From contig MWCD01000032.1 of assembly GCA_002069885.1 (NCBI GenBank), positions 1-43,462 on the forward strand: 43,462 nucleotides of DNA, given 5' to 3'. Below the pieces are notes generated by a model, which saw only the letters and a list, made by a program, of their open reading frames with translations, had not been told where the DNA came from and searched no databases. Source of the DNA: a bacterium ADurb.Bin236 (GTDB taxonomy: Bacteria; UBP15; UBA6099). The position numbers and the translations under genes were made by a program. Of the stretch, positions 32,218-40,676 are shown one piece after another (within the stretch, counting starts at the first letter, position 1; every line of letters starts with the position of its first letter).

Positions 32218-33033
32218 TTGGAAAAGAAAAGGTTGGACATATTGCTGGTCGAGCGAGGGCTTGCCCCGACGCGGGAGAAAGCCCGCGCTATCATCATGGC
32301 CGGCGAGGCCCTCGTGAACGACACCCCGGCGACCAAACCCGGAACCTCCTACCCGGCGGACGTCGAGATAAGGCTGCGCTCCTCCGGCCGCAAATACGTC
32401 AGCCGGGGCGGACACAAGCTCGAAGGAGCGCTCGACGCCATGCGCTTCGACCCTTCAGGGTTGGACGTCATAGACATCGGAGCTTCCACCGGTGGGTTCA
32501 CCGACTGCCTTCTGCAACGAGGCGCGCGCTCCGTCCACGCGGTGGACGTCGGATACGGCCAACTCGCTCTCAGCCTCAGGAACGACCCCAGAGTGACCGT
32601 CATCGAGCGCGTCAACGCCCGCAACCTTGATCCTGCGGATTTCCCTTTCAAATTCGACCTCGCAGTCATAGACGCGTCGTTCATATCACTGTTAAAAATC
32701 CTTCCCGCGGTTATGGGATTGCTGAAAAGCAACGGAGCCGCCCTAGCCCTTGTCAAGCCGCAGTTCGAGGCGGGCCGCGAGCGCGCCGGCAAAGGCGTCG
32801 TCCGCCGCCCTGAAACTCACATCGAGATTCTCAAAGAAACCATAGCCGGCGCCGAAGCCCTCGGATTTCACGCCGCCGCCCTCTGCCACTCCCCCCTGCC
32901 CGGCCCGAAAGGAAACATCGAGTTCTTCGCGCTTCTCAGGACAGACGGCCCAGCCGATTTCTCTCCCGACATCGTCTCCGTCGTCTCCGCCGCACATTCC
33001 GCTCTGGCGGCCCCGATTTCAGTTGACACTTAA
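32218..33033 (+). CDS. tlyA: TlyA-family rRNA 2'-O-methyltransferase/haemolysin-like protein
   Basis: This 271-residue protein has the N-terminal S4 RNA-binding domain (RLDILLVERGLAPTREKARAIIMAGEALVND), the linker RKYVSRGGHKLEGAL, and an FtsJ-like SAM methyltransferase domain (VIDIGASTGGFTDCLLQRGA, HAVDVGYGQL, LVKPQFEAG, GPKGNIEFF). In mycobacteria TlyA 2'-O-methylates 16S and 23S rRNA and affects capreomycin sensitivity; other members are annotated haemolysin A. The start is TTG 32218, with an AGAGGAA ribosome binding site about ten bases before. TATAAT at 32167-32172 is a likely -10. Nothing else in the surrounding genes is linked to rRNA modification. Confidence 0.92.
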   Translation: MEKKRLDILLVERGLAPTREKARAIIMAGEALVNDTPATKPGTSYPADVEIRLRSSGRKYVSRGGHKLEGALDAMRFDPSGLDVIDIGASTGGFTDCLLQRGARSVHAVDVGYGQLALSLRNDPRVTVIERVNARNLDPADFPFKFDLAVIDASFISLLKILPAVMGLLKSNGAALALVKPQFEAGRERAGKGVVRRPETHIEILKETIAGAEALGFHAAALCHSPLPGPKGNIEFFALLRTDGPADFSPDIVSVVSAAHSALAAPISVDT

Positions 33034-33106
33034 ATCATAATTATTATAATTGACTGTCCGCTCCTTCAGGAAACCCCGAAGGAACGAAGCCAATCAGATC
33101 GACCAT

Positions 33107-33143
33107 TCCGCCGGGGCACGCCGCACCCGGAACTTCCGGCGGA
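33107..33143. repeat. Imperfect palindrome upstream of the RAYT-like gene
   Basis: TCCGCCGG (33107-33114) pairs with CCGGCGGA (33136-33143), enclosing a smaller CCGGG/CCCGG pairing. It lies about 150 bp before the transposase-like gene. REP-type DNA targets of such proteins are short GC palindromes, so this may be a binding site; there is no second copy in the window. Confidence 0.4.
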
Positions 33144-33293
33144 TTTGTCTGTAAAAAACATGCCGACGCCGCGTGGACGGACCGACTGCCCGATTCCGAA
33201 TCCTCGGGGCGCATAATCAGGACACAACTGCGGCGCTCGGCTATCTTCGCTTCGCCGCCTTTAATCGGGCCGCATCTTTGGGAGGTCAGCCTT

Positions 33294-34229
33294 ATGCCCA
33301 GACCGTCGAGAATTGAATTCCCTGGCGCTCTTTACTTCGTTTCTGCCCGCTCAATGCCGGACCAGCCTCTTTTTCAGGACAACATTGACCGCCGCCGCTT
33401 CCTTGAAATCATCGACGCCGCGCTAAAAAGATACACCCTTTCCCTCCACGCCTACGTCCTCCTAGACGACGGATACCGGCTGCTGCTCGAAACCCCTCTC
33501 GGAAACCTCACCAAAGCCATGCAGTACGTCAACAGCCACTACACCGCTTATGCCAACACCCGCCGCAAGAGGACTGCTCAGGTTTTCAAAGGCCGATACG
33601 CCAGTTCTCTGATCGATAAAGGCCGATATCTTCTTAAACTTGTCCGATACATTCACTACCTCCCGGTTCATTTGAAACACTCCCGGACACCGGAATCATA
33701 CCAATGGAGCAGCCATCAGGCCTACACGCGCGGCGCCGCCCAGCCGCCAGTCGTTTCCACTAATGACGCCCTCTCACGGTTCGACGGAGACCGCGACAGA
33801 AAATCGCGAAGATTTAACGAATACGTGGCGGCGGCAGCGGGAATCAACATGCAGGCGATGACAGTTTTATTGAAAAAGTCGCGAACTCTGGGAAATGTGG
33901 ATTTCGAAGAAAAAGCCGTCCAAGCCGCCCAGACGCCGCCCGTAAAAATCCTCCCTGATACGATTATTGATATGACCGCCGAGTTTTTCAAAGTAGAAAA
34001 GCAGTCGATTCTGGACAATAAAACCAAGCCGAACTACCCCCGGAACGCGGCGATTTTCCTTTGCAGAAACATGACAGACACCCCTCTGGATTGTCTGGGC
34101 GATATGTTCGGCGTCGGGCCATCCTCGGTGTGCAACACCGCAAAACGAGTAGACGCTCATCGGCGCGGGGAGGAATCCCTCGCCCGCACTCTTGGCGAAC
34201 TGGAAAAATCGATAAGAGCGCGCGCATAA
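33294..34229 (+). CDS. RAYT-type (IS200/Y1) transposase homologue lacking the HUH histidines, with DnaA domain IV-like C-terminus
   Basis: This 311-residue intact gene has the Y1_Tnp/RAYT layout: FPGALYFVSARSMPDQPLF, DRRRFLEIIDAALKRYTLSLHAYVLL, LLLETPLGNLTKAMQYVNSHYT, VFKGRYASSLIDKGRYLLKLVRYIHYLPVHL. In active members the metal-binding motif reads NHYH or NHVH before LLLETP; here it is DGYR, so both His are gone, and the early YHV is YFV. The Tyr of VRYIH is kept. Residues ~220-295 resemble DnaA domain IV (NYPRNAAIFLCRNMTDTPLDCLGDMFGVGPSSVCNTAKRV), a feature of some RAYTs. A DNA-binding but non-cutting role is likely. Start ATG has GGGAGGT eight bases before it. rpmH follows after 273 nt. Confidence 0.8.
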   Translation: MPRPSRIEFPGALYFVSARSMPDQPLFQDNIDRRRFLEIIDAALKRYTLSLHAYVLLDDGYRLLLETPLGNLTKAMQYVNSHYTAYANTRRKRTAQVFKGRYASSLIDKGRYLLKLVRYIHYLPVHLKHSRTPESYQWSSHQAYTRGAAQPPVVSTNDALSRFDGDRDRKSRRFNEYVAAAAGINMQAMTVLLKKSRTLGNVDFEEKAVQAAQTPPVKILPDTIIDMTAEFFKVEKQSILDNKTKPNYPRNAAIFLCRNMTDTPLDCLGDMFGVGPSSVCNTAKRVDAHRRGEESLARTLGELEKSIRARA

Positions 34230-34335
34230 CATTTAGTCGGCGGCCCCGTCAAAACGCCCTTGAAAAACAACTAAACTCCCGCCGGGGCCGGTTCGAGCCG
34301 GATTCCCCGGCTTCTCTGCCAAGATTCCCTATGGG

Positions 34336-34388
34336 TTGAATAATAAAAAAGCTTGTGTTAATATATTCGGAATCCGCGAGCGCGGATT
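34336..34388 (+). promoter_or_regulatory. rpmH operon promoter and 5' hairpin
   Basis: TTGAAT (34336-34341), a 17-nt spacer and TAATAT (34359-34364). The predicted start (~34371) coincides with the perfect hairpin AATCCGCG/CGCGGATT (34371-34388), which would cap the mRNA. A 15-codon open frame (ATG 34410) lies in the ~130-nt leader. Confidence 0.65.
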
Positions 34389-34502
34389 AGGCTGTAAAAA
34401 GAAATAGCTATGAAACACCGCGCGGATTCGCCGGCGGCTCCGGCGGGTCCGTGTTAACGTTCATGGCAGGGCCGGACGAAGGCGGAGAAGAGGAGCACAG
34501 CA

Positions 34503-34637
34503 ATGAAAAGGACGTATCAGCCGCACAACAGACGCAGAAAACGCGTGCATGGCTTCAGAGCCAAAATGAAAACCAAAGCGGGACGAAGGGTTATCAATGC
34601 CCGGCGCAAAAAAGGGCGCAAACGGCTCACAGTCTGA
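34503..34637 (+). CDS. rpmH: 50S ribosomal protein L34
   Basis: This 44-residue protein reads [18 protein letters not shown] and continues with the conserved [26 protein letters not shown] core, full length for bacterial L34. It binds 23S rRNA in the large subunit. GAGGAGCACAGC lies before ATG 34503. It heads the conserved rpmH-rnpA-yidD-yidC-jag operon. dnaA, often found upstream of rpmH, is not here; a RAYT-like gene with a DnaA-like tail is. The last 41 bases are shared with the start of rnpA in another frame. Confidence 0.96.
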   Translation: MKRTYQPHNRRRKRVHGFRAKMKTKAGRRVINARRKKGRKRLTV

Positions 34638-34974
34638 CCGGCGCGCGCCCCGGAAATCTGTCAGCGGTCGCGGTGATATTTCCGCCCTTTTCCGTTCGGG
34701 CGCGAGAGCTTCCGGCGAAACCCTGACGCTCATTTACCGTCCGGGGCTTTCTTCAGGCAGATGTTCCGTTTTCGTTCCGGTGAGACTCGGCGGCCCAGTC
34801 GCGCGCAACCGCGCCAGACGGGTTCTGTCCGAACACATCCGAGTCAACCCGCACCCGGCAATGAACGGCATAGACTTAATTGTTCTGTTGAAAAAATCCG
34901 CCGATCGCGCCGCGCTGGAAAAAGCCAAAGCCGAAATCAGGCCGCTGCTCGACCGGATTCACAAGGATAATTAG
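34597..34974 (+). CDS. rnpA: Ribonuclease P protein component, overlapping rpmH
   Basis: This 125-residue RNase P protein has the family core [22 protein letters not shown], the RNA-binding [16 protein letters not shown] block (the RNR motif) and the C-terminal [29 protein letters not shown] helix. It assists the RNase P RNA in 5' tRNA processing. No in-frame ATG, GTG or TTG occurs between ATG 34597 and the conserved core, so the gene must start inside rpmH, sharing 41 bases. An AAGGG lies eight bases before that ATG. The ~27 N-terminal residues before the core are non-conserved and basic. The stop overlaps the GTG of yidD. Confidence 0.88.
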   Translation: MPGAKKGANGSQSDRRAPRKSVSGRGDISALFRSGARASGETLTLIYRPGLSSGRCSVFVPVRLGGPVARNRARRVLSEHIRVNPHPAMNGIDLIVLLKKSADRAALEKAKAEIRPLLDRIHKDN

Positions 34975-35237
34975 TGTTAGCCCGAATCGCAATCTTCGTT
35001 CTGAAGATATATAAAAAGCGCATTTCGCCACTGCTTCCTCCGGCATGCAGATACACTCCCACATGCTCGGAATACGCGATGGACGCGCTACGCGAATACG
35101 GATTCATCCGAGGCGGCGCTATGGCCGCTTGGCGGCTCATCCGTTGCAACCCCTTCGCCCGCGGCGGCTATGACCCGGTTCCGCCCCGCGCGGCCTGCGA
35201 CAAAGAACTAACAAATCCCGACAAGGCGGCTATATAA
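34974..35237 (+). CDS. yidD: Membrane protein insertion efficiency factor YidD
   Basis: The 87-residue protein carries the YidD signature: LKIYKKRISPLLPPACRYTPTCSEYAMDALREYGFIRGGAMAAWRLIRCNPFARGGYDPVP. The conserved cysteines of CRYTPTCSEY and RCNP are present. It assists YidC in inserting membrane proteins at the inner membrane. The start is GTG 34974, whose G is the last base of the rnpA stop (TAG), implying translational coupling. yidC begins one base after its stop. Confidence 0.95.
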   Translation: MLARIAIFVLKIYKKRISPLLPPACRYTPTCSEYAMDALREYGFIRGGAMAAWRLIRCNPFARGGYDPVPPRAACDKELTNPDKAAI

Positions 35238-35238
35238 A

Positions 35239-36207
35239 GTGGACCTCCTATCAGACATCTTTCTTCGATTTCTTGATTTCTCCCACCAGTTCACACGCAA
35301 CTACGGCTGGGACATCATCCTACTCACATTCATTATCAGGTTAATTCTTCTCCCCCTCACGTTCAGCGGGTTGCGCGGCATGAAAGCCATGCAACAGGCT
35401 CAGCCGCGCGTGAAAGAACTCCAGACCAAATACAAAGACGACAAAGAAAAGCTCAACAAAGAGCTTATGGCCCTATACAAAGAGGTCGGCTTCAACCCGA
35501 TAAGCGGCTGTCTGCCGATGGTTCTTCAAATTCCCATCTTTATCATGCTCTATCAGGTTCTGCGACTGCCCGAAAAAAACGGCTTCATCCTCGTCAATGA
35601 ATCCTTCTACGGCCTCGACCTCACCACTGCCGCCATTACCAAGCTCTCCGGCGACTTCCTCGCCAACCTTCACACAATCATGCCCGGCATGATCGACCTT
35701 AGCTTCCTCGGCATCGGATTCCTCAGGGACACCTACCTCTACGCTCCCGCGCTCATCCTCGTGGCGGTCATGGCCGTCACGACCATCATGCAGCAGAAGA
35801 TGATGACCATAGACCCGTCGCAGAAGACAACCATGATCATGATGAACCTGATGATCATCTATTTCGCCTTCCTCATGCCGACGGGCGTTCTCCTTTACTG
35901 GGGCGTCTCCAACTTGCTTCAGTTCGCCCAACAGGCTGTCACCCGCACTCCGGCAAAAAACGTGACGGACACCAAGAAAGCTTCCGAAAAAGCCAAGACC
36001 TCCCATTCCGACAAAAAAACCGACTCTCCGCCGGATAGTATTAAGAAGGAAAAATCCGGAGACGGCGACTCAAAGAAATCCAGTCCGGCAAAAACCGCCT
36101 CCGCCCCGAAAGCGGCGGAACCGAAGTCCGGCGGCTCACAAAAAAAGAACTATCCGGCGCAGAAAAGCGGCGGCTCGAAGAAAAGCAAGAAAAGAAAAAA
36201 GCGATAG
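35239..36207 (+). CDS. yidC: Membrane protein insertase YidC/Oxa1, short form with basic tail
   Basis: This 322-residue insertase has the five-helix Oxa1 core, including WDIILLTFIIRLILLPLTF (with the groove Arg), NPISGCLPMVLQIPIFIMLYQVLR and the helical pair LIIYFAFLMPTGVLLYWGVSNLLQFAQQ. It lacks the ~250-residue periplasmic domain of proteobacterial YidC and also lacks a lipoprotein signal, so it is Gram-positive/mitochondrial-like in size. The last ~85 residues are a disordered tail rich in Lys, Ser and Gly (ending KKSKKRKKR), which in other bacteria helps dock the ribosome. Start is GTG 35239, one base after yidD. Confidence 0.93.
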   Translation: MDLLSDIFLRFLDFSHQFTRNYGWDIILLTFIIRLILLPLTFSGLRGMKAMQQAQPRVKELQTKYKDDKEKLNKELMALYKEVGFNPISGCLPMVLQIPIFIMLYQVLRLPEKNGFILVNESFYGLDLTTAAITKLSGDFLANLHTIMPGMIDLSFLGIGFLRDTYLYAPALILVAVMAVTTIMQQKMMTIDPSQKTTMIMMNLMIIYFAFLMPTGVLLYWGVSNLLQFAQQAVTRTPAKNVTDTKKASEKAKTSHSDKKTDSPPDSIKKEKSGDGDSKKSSPAKTASAPKAAEPKSGGSQKKNYPAQKSGGSKKSKKRKKR

Positions 36208-36290
36208 TCTTAAAATGACAGATTGAAACAGTCCGGCGAAGGCGGACATGTCCGCCTCGCGCCGAAATCGATATTCTACAGGTGATCCTC

Positions 36291-37010
36291 ATGAAAGAAG
36301 TCATTCAGGAAGGCCGCACGCGAGAAGAAGCCCTAAAAACAGCGCTGGAAAAACTCGGCGCCGACGAAAACGACGTGTTCGTCGAAGTGCTCGAAACTCC
36401 CCGCGAGGGCCTGTTCGGGCTAATTGGCTCCCGCAATATCAAACTCCGCGTCGCCCTCGTCAACACGGCCCCGGAACCTGAAATCGAACCAGACCCCAAC
36501 CGTATCGCCTCCACCCTACCCGGCAGCCCCCGCGTCTTCTCCGACGACACTCCTGAAGACCAAGTCCGCGACTTCCTCGAAAAAGTCTTCAAATGCCTCG
36601 AAGTCGAATGCGACATCGACGTGTGCGAAGGACAGAACGACATCTCGGTCGACATCACTGGCAAAGACGCCGGCGTCGTAATCGGCAAATTCGGCCAGAC
36701 ACTCGACTCCCTTCAATTCATCACAAACGTCGTCATGACGAAAAAATTCGGCAACAAAAAGAAAGTCGTCATCAACGTCGGCGACTACAGGAAACGCCGC
36801 GAGGAATCCGTCCATAAGATGGCGCGCTCCGTCGCCAGAAAAGTCATGAAAACCCACAAACCCGAAGCCCTCGCGCCCATGCCCCCTCAAGACCGCCGCA
36901 TCATCCATCTCGCTCTGGCCAACTACAAAAATATCGTCACCACCAGCGAAGGCACAGGCAAAAATCGCAAAGTCGTCATCTCCTTCAAAAGCGGCAGCCC
37001 GACTAGGTGA
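36291..37010 (+). CDS. jag: Jag/KhpB RNA-binding protein (Jag_N, KH, R3H)
   Basis: This 239-residue protein (or 242 from GTG 36282) has the Jag_N domain (KEVIQEGRTREEALKTALEKLGA, then EVLETPREGLFGLIGSRNIKLRV), a KH domain around GKDAGVVIGKFGQTLDSLQFITN, and an R3H domain (RRIIHLAL with the RxxxH motif, ending TGKNRKVVISF). It binds RNA and, in Firmicutes, affects cell division and elongation. AGGTGA eight bases before ATG 36291 favours that start. It closes the rpmH operon; mnmE, the usual next gene, is replaced by rarA. Confidence 0.93.
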   Translation: MKEVIQEGRTREEALKTALEKLGADENDVFVEVLETPREGLFGLIGSRNIKLRVALVNTAPEPEIEPDPNRIASTLPGSPRVFSDDTPEDQVRDFLEKVFKCLEVECDIDVCEGQNDISVDITGKDAGVVIGKFGQTLDSLQFITNVVMTKKFGNKKKVVINVGDYRKRREESVHKMARSVARKVMKTHKPEALAPMPPQDRRIIHLALANYKNIVTTSEGTGKNRKVVISFKSGSPTR

Positions 37011-37165
37011 TTTCTTTCTTGCTTTTCGGCATATTCTGACAACTCTCTAACCGCTCTCATTTGAGATTCCGCATTAAGCCTTTGTTCGCCCCGCTGGAAT
37101 TGGCGCGCCGGTTGAAGTAGAATGAACTCGAAGAATCCGCCTTCTGAATTCCGGGCGGAAAAAGA

Positions 37166-38518
37166 GTGGCCGAAGGAACGAAAATAGTGAAAAAAAGCAG
37201 TGGCGGAGGAGACCTGTTCAAAGCGCGGCTCGAAGAAAATCTCGAGCGGACGCAGGCGCTCGCCACCCGCATGAGGCCCTCCAAGCTGGAAGACTTCGCC
37301 GGGCAGGACCACCTTCTTGGCGAAGGCCGTCCCCTGCGCAAAATCCACGATTCGGGCATTCTTGCCTCGATGGTGTTCTGGGGACCTCCCGGAATTGGAA
37401 AAACCACGCTCGCCCGTATAATCGCCCGACGCGCGGGCGCCCACTTCGAGGAGTACAGCGCCGTCACTTCAAAAAAAGAGGACATCGTCAGAGTCGTCGC
37501 GGAGTCCGAAGACCGACTCTCCGCTCACGACAAACGCACGGTCATCTTCGTTGACGAGTTCCACAGATTCAACAAAGCCCAGCAGGACGCCTTCCTGCCC
37601 CATCTCGAAAGCGGACTGCTCACCCTCATCGGAGCCACCACCGAAAATCCTTACTTCGTGCTCAATCCGGCGCTGAGATCCCGCCTTTCGATTTTCCGCT
37701 TCAACCGGCTGGACGCCGCCGCCATGACTCGGCTCGCGCTTCACGCGGCAGAGACGGCTCGCGCCGCCGCCCTCCCTATGCCCCCGGCCATCCCTCAGTC
37801 CGCTCTCGACGAGCTTCTGCTTTACTCCAACGGCGACGCCCGCGTTATGCTGAACCTGCTGGAACTGGCAGCGCGGGTCGCCGGCTCTGACGGCGAGCTG
37901 TCCGCCGATCTCGTGCGCGAAACCGCCGGAATGAGACAACTCGACTACCAGCGCCTCGGCACGGACAGGTTCGACATGGTGTCCGCTTTCATCAAGAGCA
38001 TGCGCGGCTCCGACCCCGACGCCGCCCTGCACTGGATGACCCGCCTCCTTGCAGGCGGCGAGGCCCCCGAATTCATCTCCCGCAGAATGGTCATTTTCGC
38101 CGCAGAGGACATCGGTTGCGCCGCCCCGAACGCCATCAATGTGGCCGCTTCCGTCGTGCGCGCAGTTGAATTTGTAGGCATGCCCGAAGCCCGCATCCCT
38201 CTAGCCTTCTGCTGCGTCTATCTCTCCACATGCCCAAAAAGCAACGCCGCCTATTCCGCCCTCAAACTGGCCGAAGCCGACGTACACGACAAGCCCCTCG
38301 GCCCCGTCCCTCTCCACCTGCGAAACTATGACTTTACCGATGAAAAGGAATCAGGCGACGAATACAAATACCCTCACGACTTCCCCGGCCATCACACAGC
38401 CGCCGATTATTTCCCCGAGGAAATGTCTGGAACGGTTTACTACAGCCCCACCGATCAGGGAAACGAAGCGGCTATCGCCCGTCGGCTCGAATCTTGGAGA
38501 GCCAAAAAAAATCTATAG
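37166..38518 (+). CDS. rarA: Replication-associated recombination protein A (RarA/MgsA/WRNIP1)
   Basis: This 450-residue AAA+ ATPase has the N-terminal [21 protein letters not shown], Walker [16 protein letters not shown], Walker [17 protein letters not shown], sensor 1 region [22 protein letters not shown], and the C-terminal tetramerisation part ending [33 protein letters not shown]. RarA acts at stalled replication forks and recombination intermediates. The start is GTG 37166, but GTG 37187 with GAAGG ten bases upstream is equally plausible and removes seven residues. It stands alone downstream of jag with a 155-nt gap. Confidence 0.93.
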   Translation: MAEGTKIVKKSSGGGDLFKARLEENLERTQALATRMRPSKLEDFAGQDHLLGEGRPLRKIHDSGILASMVFWGPPGIGKTTLARIIARRAGAHFEEYSAVTSKKEDIVRVVAESEDRLSAHDKRTVIFVDEFHRFNKAQQDAFLPHLESGLLTLIGATTENPYFVLNPALRSRLSIFRFNRLDAAAMTRLALHAAETARAAALPMPPAIPQSALDELLLYSNGDARVMLNLLELAARVAGSDGELSADLVRETAGMRQLDYQRLGTDRFDMVSAFIKSMRGSDPDAALHWMTRLLAGGEAPEFISRRMVIFAAEDIGCAAPNAINVAASVVRAVEFVGMPEARIPLAFCCVYLSTCPKSNAAYSALKLAEADVHDKPLGPVPLHLRNYDFTDEKESGDEYKYPHDFPGHHTAADYFPEEMSGTVYYSPTDQGNEAAIARRLESWRAKKNL

Positions 38519-38734
38519 ATATTACCGATGATGAATAAATTTAGATATTAAATAATGTTCATTATTAAATAGCCGCGATAACAAACAAAAAATAATTTCA
38601 GCACGTCCCTTTTTCTTCCTGCCTTTTCCTTTCCAACTGTCGGTTATTTTGACATCAGGTCGGATTATTTTACATATCCGCTTGAATATAGCCCCCTAAT
38701 TGTGTTAGATTTGTGTTATTAATAATAGAGTAAG

Positions 38735-38801
38735 ATGTAGAGGGTTATAGAGAGTGAGTTTTGAAACGTTGCTTCGAGGGCTGTGAAGCTCTCTTTTTTT
38801 T
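38735..38801 (+). ncRNA. Candidate small RNA with its own promoter and terminator
   Basis: TTGTGT-N17-TAATAG (38700-38728) or TTGAAT-N17-TTAGAT (38682-38710) could start a transcript near 38716-38735. GAGGGC/GCTCTC (38776-38781 with 38788-38793) followed by eight T ends it. The result would be a ~70-85-nt RNA with no protein frame. It could equally be the late end of the rarA mRNA. Confidence 0.4.
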
Positions 38802-38920
38802 GTCAGGCTTTATAAATATCAATCATTTCTAATTCATAAATATACCTTTATTAAAAAGATAATTGACGTCTCCGAGCATCCGTTAGAAGTCTGACGCATT
38901 AATTCATACTCCTTTCAGAC

Positions 38921-38953
38921 AAAAAAAAGTAGCCCCCGAAAGTATGCGGGGGC
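38921..38953 (-). terminator. Rho-independent terminator of the OFA transporter gene
   Basis: On the minus strand GCCCCCG (38953-38947) pairs with CGGGGGC (38938-38932), followed after TA by C and a run of eight T (38928-38921). It is 51 nt after the transporter stop codon. Confidence 0.9.
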
Positions 38954-39003
38954 CATAGAGGGTGAGTTTATAAAAACGCTGCTGCAATCAAATTATGAGC
39001 AAA

Positions 39004-40416
39004 TTACTTGCCTTTCGCTTTCACTGTGGCCGGAGCCGGGACTCCCTTGCCCTTTGCTTCGGGCGCGGAAGCTGCCGCAGGGGCCTTCAACGTGAACGAC
39101 ATCAACGCTGCCACAACGCAGATCGCCGACGCCACATAGAACGAATTCGTGTATGAACCGGTGCTGTCTTTGATAGCTCCGGCTATGAGCGGCATAATAA
39201 ATCCGCCGACGCCCCACGCCGTGAATACCAATCCGTAATTCAATCCGAGGTTCTTCATACCGAAGTAATCGGCTGTAGTAGAGGGGAACAGCGACAGGCA
39301 TGAGCCGTAGCAGAACCCTACGAGCAGTGAACCGATAACAAACACTACGGTCGACTCTAGTCTCGGGAACATCGCCATGACAGCCGCCTGCACGATGAAC
39401 ACGATGAACATCGTGGTGGTTCGGCCTATCTTGTCCGATAGCGTGCCAGAGATGATGCGCCCGCTGGCATTACCGATAGCCAGAATAGCCACGAAAACGA
39501 ACCCGGCGAACGCTATCTTGCCTGCTGTGTTCAGCTCGGCTGCCAGCTTCGCCATGAACGAAATGACCATCAGGCCCGCGCCAGCCGAGAACACGAACAT
39601 TATCCACATAATATAAAACTGCGGAGTCTTCAACATTTCTACCAATGAATAATCAGCCGCAGCCGCTTTGGGCTTGGCCTTTGCGTCTTTTTTCTTTGCC
39701 GCCGCCATCGGTTCGGGTTTGTATCCAGCCGGAGGGTTCTTTAACAACTGTGCGAAAACCACTGTCATTGCCAAGAAAAGCACGCCCAGAATCCGGAAAG
39801 CGTTCGAACAAGCTTTCGAGTACTGCTCTCTGGCCTGATCCATCGTCAACATTCCCGCTTCCACCACCTGAGCTTCCGCTCCGGGAGCCTGCTCCATGAT
39901 GATTTTCGCGGGATCGGGAGATTTCGATTTGATAAGGCTGTCCGTAAGGGGAGCGACATAGACGGATGCAAGGCCGAATCCGCCGACAACCAGACCGACT
40001 ATAAGACCCTTTTTCTCCGGTGGGAACCATTTAATCGCGGGAGGCGTCGCCGCCGCGTATCCGAATCCTATCCCCGTTCCGGCCAATATGCCGAACCCTA
40101 TCACCAGATAAGGCAAAGCGTTGCCCGGAGTCGCGAAACTAGAGACTATAAACCCTAATCCGACTAGTATTCCGCTGATCGTCGCCACAACCCTCGGGCC
40201 GATCTTGTCCTGCAGCCTTCCGGCCGGAACCATCATCAGCGCGAACACGATAATCGCGACAGAGTACGGTAGCGCCGTGCTCTTGTCGGACAGGTCGAAC
40301 GCGCTTGCCAGCGGCTTCTTGAACACGCTCCACGCATACAACGCGCCCAGAGCTAGGTTGATCCCCGTGCCGGCAAAGGTGACCACCCATCCGTACGAAC
40401 TGCTTTGCTTGCTCAT
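39004..40416 (-). CDS. OFA-family major facilitator (oxalate:formate antiporter-like)
   Basis: This 470-residue protein with 12 membrane helices belongs to the OFA/OxlT branch of the MFS. It shows GWVVTFAGTGINLALGALYAWSVFKKPL at the start, PAGRLQDKIGPRVV as the loop 2-3 motif, AAATPPAIKWFPPEKKGLIVGLVVGGFGL (family signature), and SDKIGRTTTMF in the second half. A ~70-residue hydrophilic stretch after helix 6 contains an Ala/Lys-rich part, and the C-terminus is Ala/Lys-rich. Members exchange small carboxylates such as oxalate/formate, lactate or related acids; the substrate here is unknown, and no oxalate-metabolism gene is nearby. Start ATG has GGAGG 13 bases upstream. It ends in its own terminator. 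Confidence 0.85.
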   Translation of the reverse strand: MSKQSSSYGWVVTFAGTGINLALGALYAWSVFKKPLASAFDLSDKSTALPYSVAIIVFALMMVPAGRLQDKIGPRVVATISGILVGLGFIVSSFATPGNALPYLVIGFGILAGTGIGFGYAAATPPAIKWFPPEKKGLIVGLVVGGFGLASVYVAPLTDSLIKSKSPDPAKIIMEQAPGAEAQVVEAGMLTMDQAREQYSKACSNAFRILGVLFLAMTVVFAQLLKNPPAGYKPEPMAAAKKKDAKAKPKAAAADYSLVEMLKTPQFYIMWIMFVFSAGAGLMVISFMAKLAAELNTAGKIAFAGFVFVAILAIGNASGRIISGTLSDKIGRTTTMFIVFIVQAAVMAMFPRLESTVVFVIGSLLVGFCYGSCLSLFPSTTADYFGMKNLGLNYGLVFTAWGVGGFIMPLIAGAIKDSTGSYTNSFYVASAICVVAALMSFTLKAPAAASAPEAKGKGVPAPATVKAKGK

Positions 40417-40655
40417 CTGCCATTCCTCCGATGCCTGACGAACCGGTTTCCGGCCCGTTATATGTTCGGCGCCCTCTCCGGACTGCCGACGCTTCCTATT
40501 ATCCTTAACGGCTTTTCGCCTTTTGCCTGCCCGATTTCAGCTTTTCTTTTCTGTCCGTTCGTTCCGGCCCCGAAAATTCAGCGTATTTCATTTCTTGAGC
40601 AAAATTTCCGCCAGCCCGTGCCACGCCTTTATAATACAAACGTGTGTTAATATTT

Positions 40656-40676
40656 TGGGAAATAGCATATTTCCCA
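40656..40676. repeat. Palindrome upstream of the OFA transporter gene
   Basis: Arms TGGGAAATA and TATTTCCCA are perfect complements around a GCA spacer. Its position about 25 bp upstream of a minus-strand TATTAT-like box suggests an operator for the transporter gene. Confidence 0.6.

Larger units (their letters stand above)
38519..39003. other. AT-rich intergenic region between rarA and the OFA transporter gene
   Basis: No protein-coding gene is visible in these 485 bases. They hold two overlapping promoter candidates (38682-38710 and 38700-38728), a plus-strand terminator (38776-38801), a minus-strand terminator (38921-38953) and two similar ~28-bp strings (38748-38775 and 38955-38983) sharing ATAGAG, GTGAGTTT and the ending TGCT. 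Confidence 0.6.

Noticed and set aside
34230-34502. Possible replication origin next to rpmH
   Set aside because: No DnaA-box clusters are present, and neither dnaA nor other origin genes are in view; the region is adequately explained by the rpmH promoter and leader.
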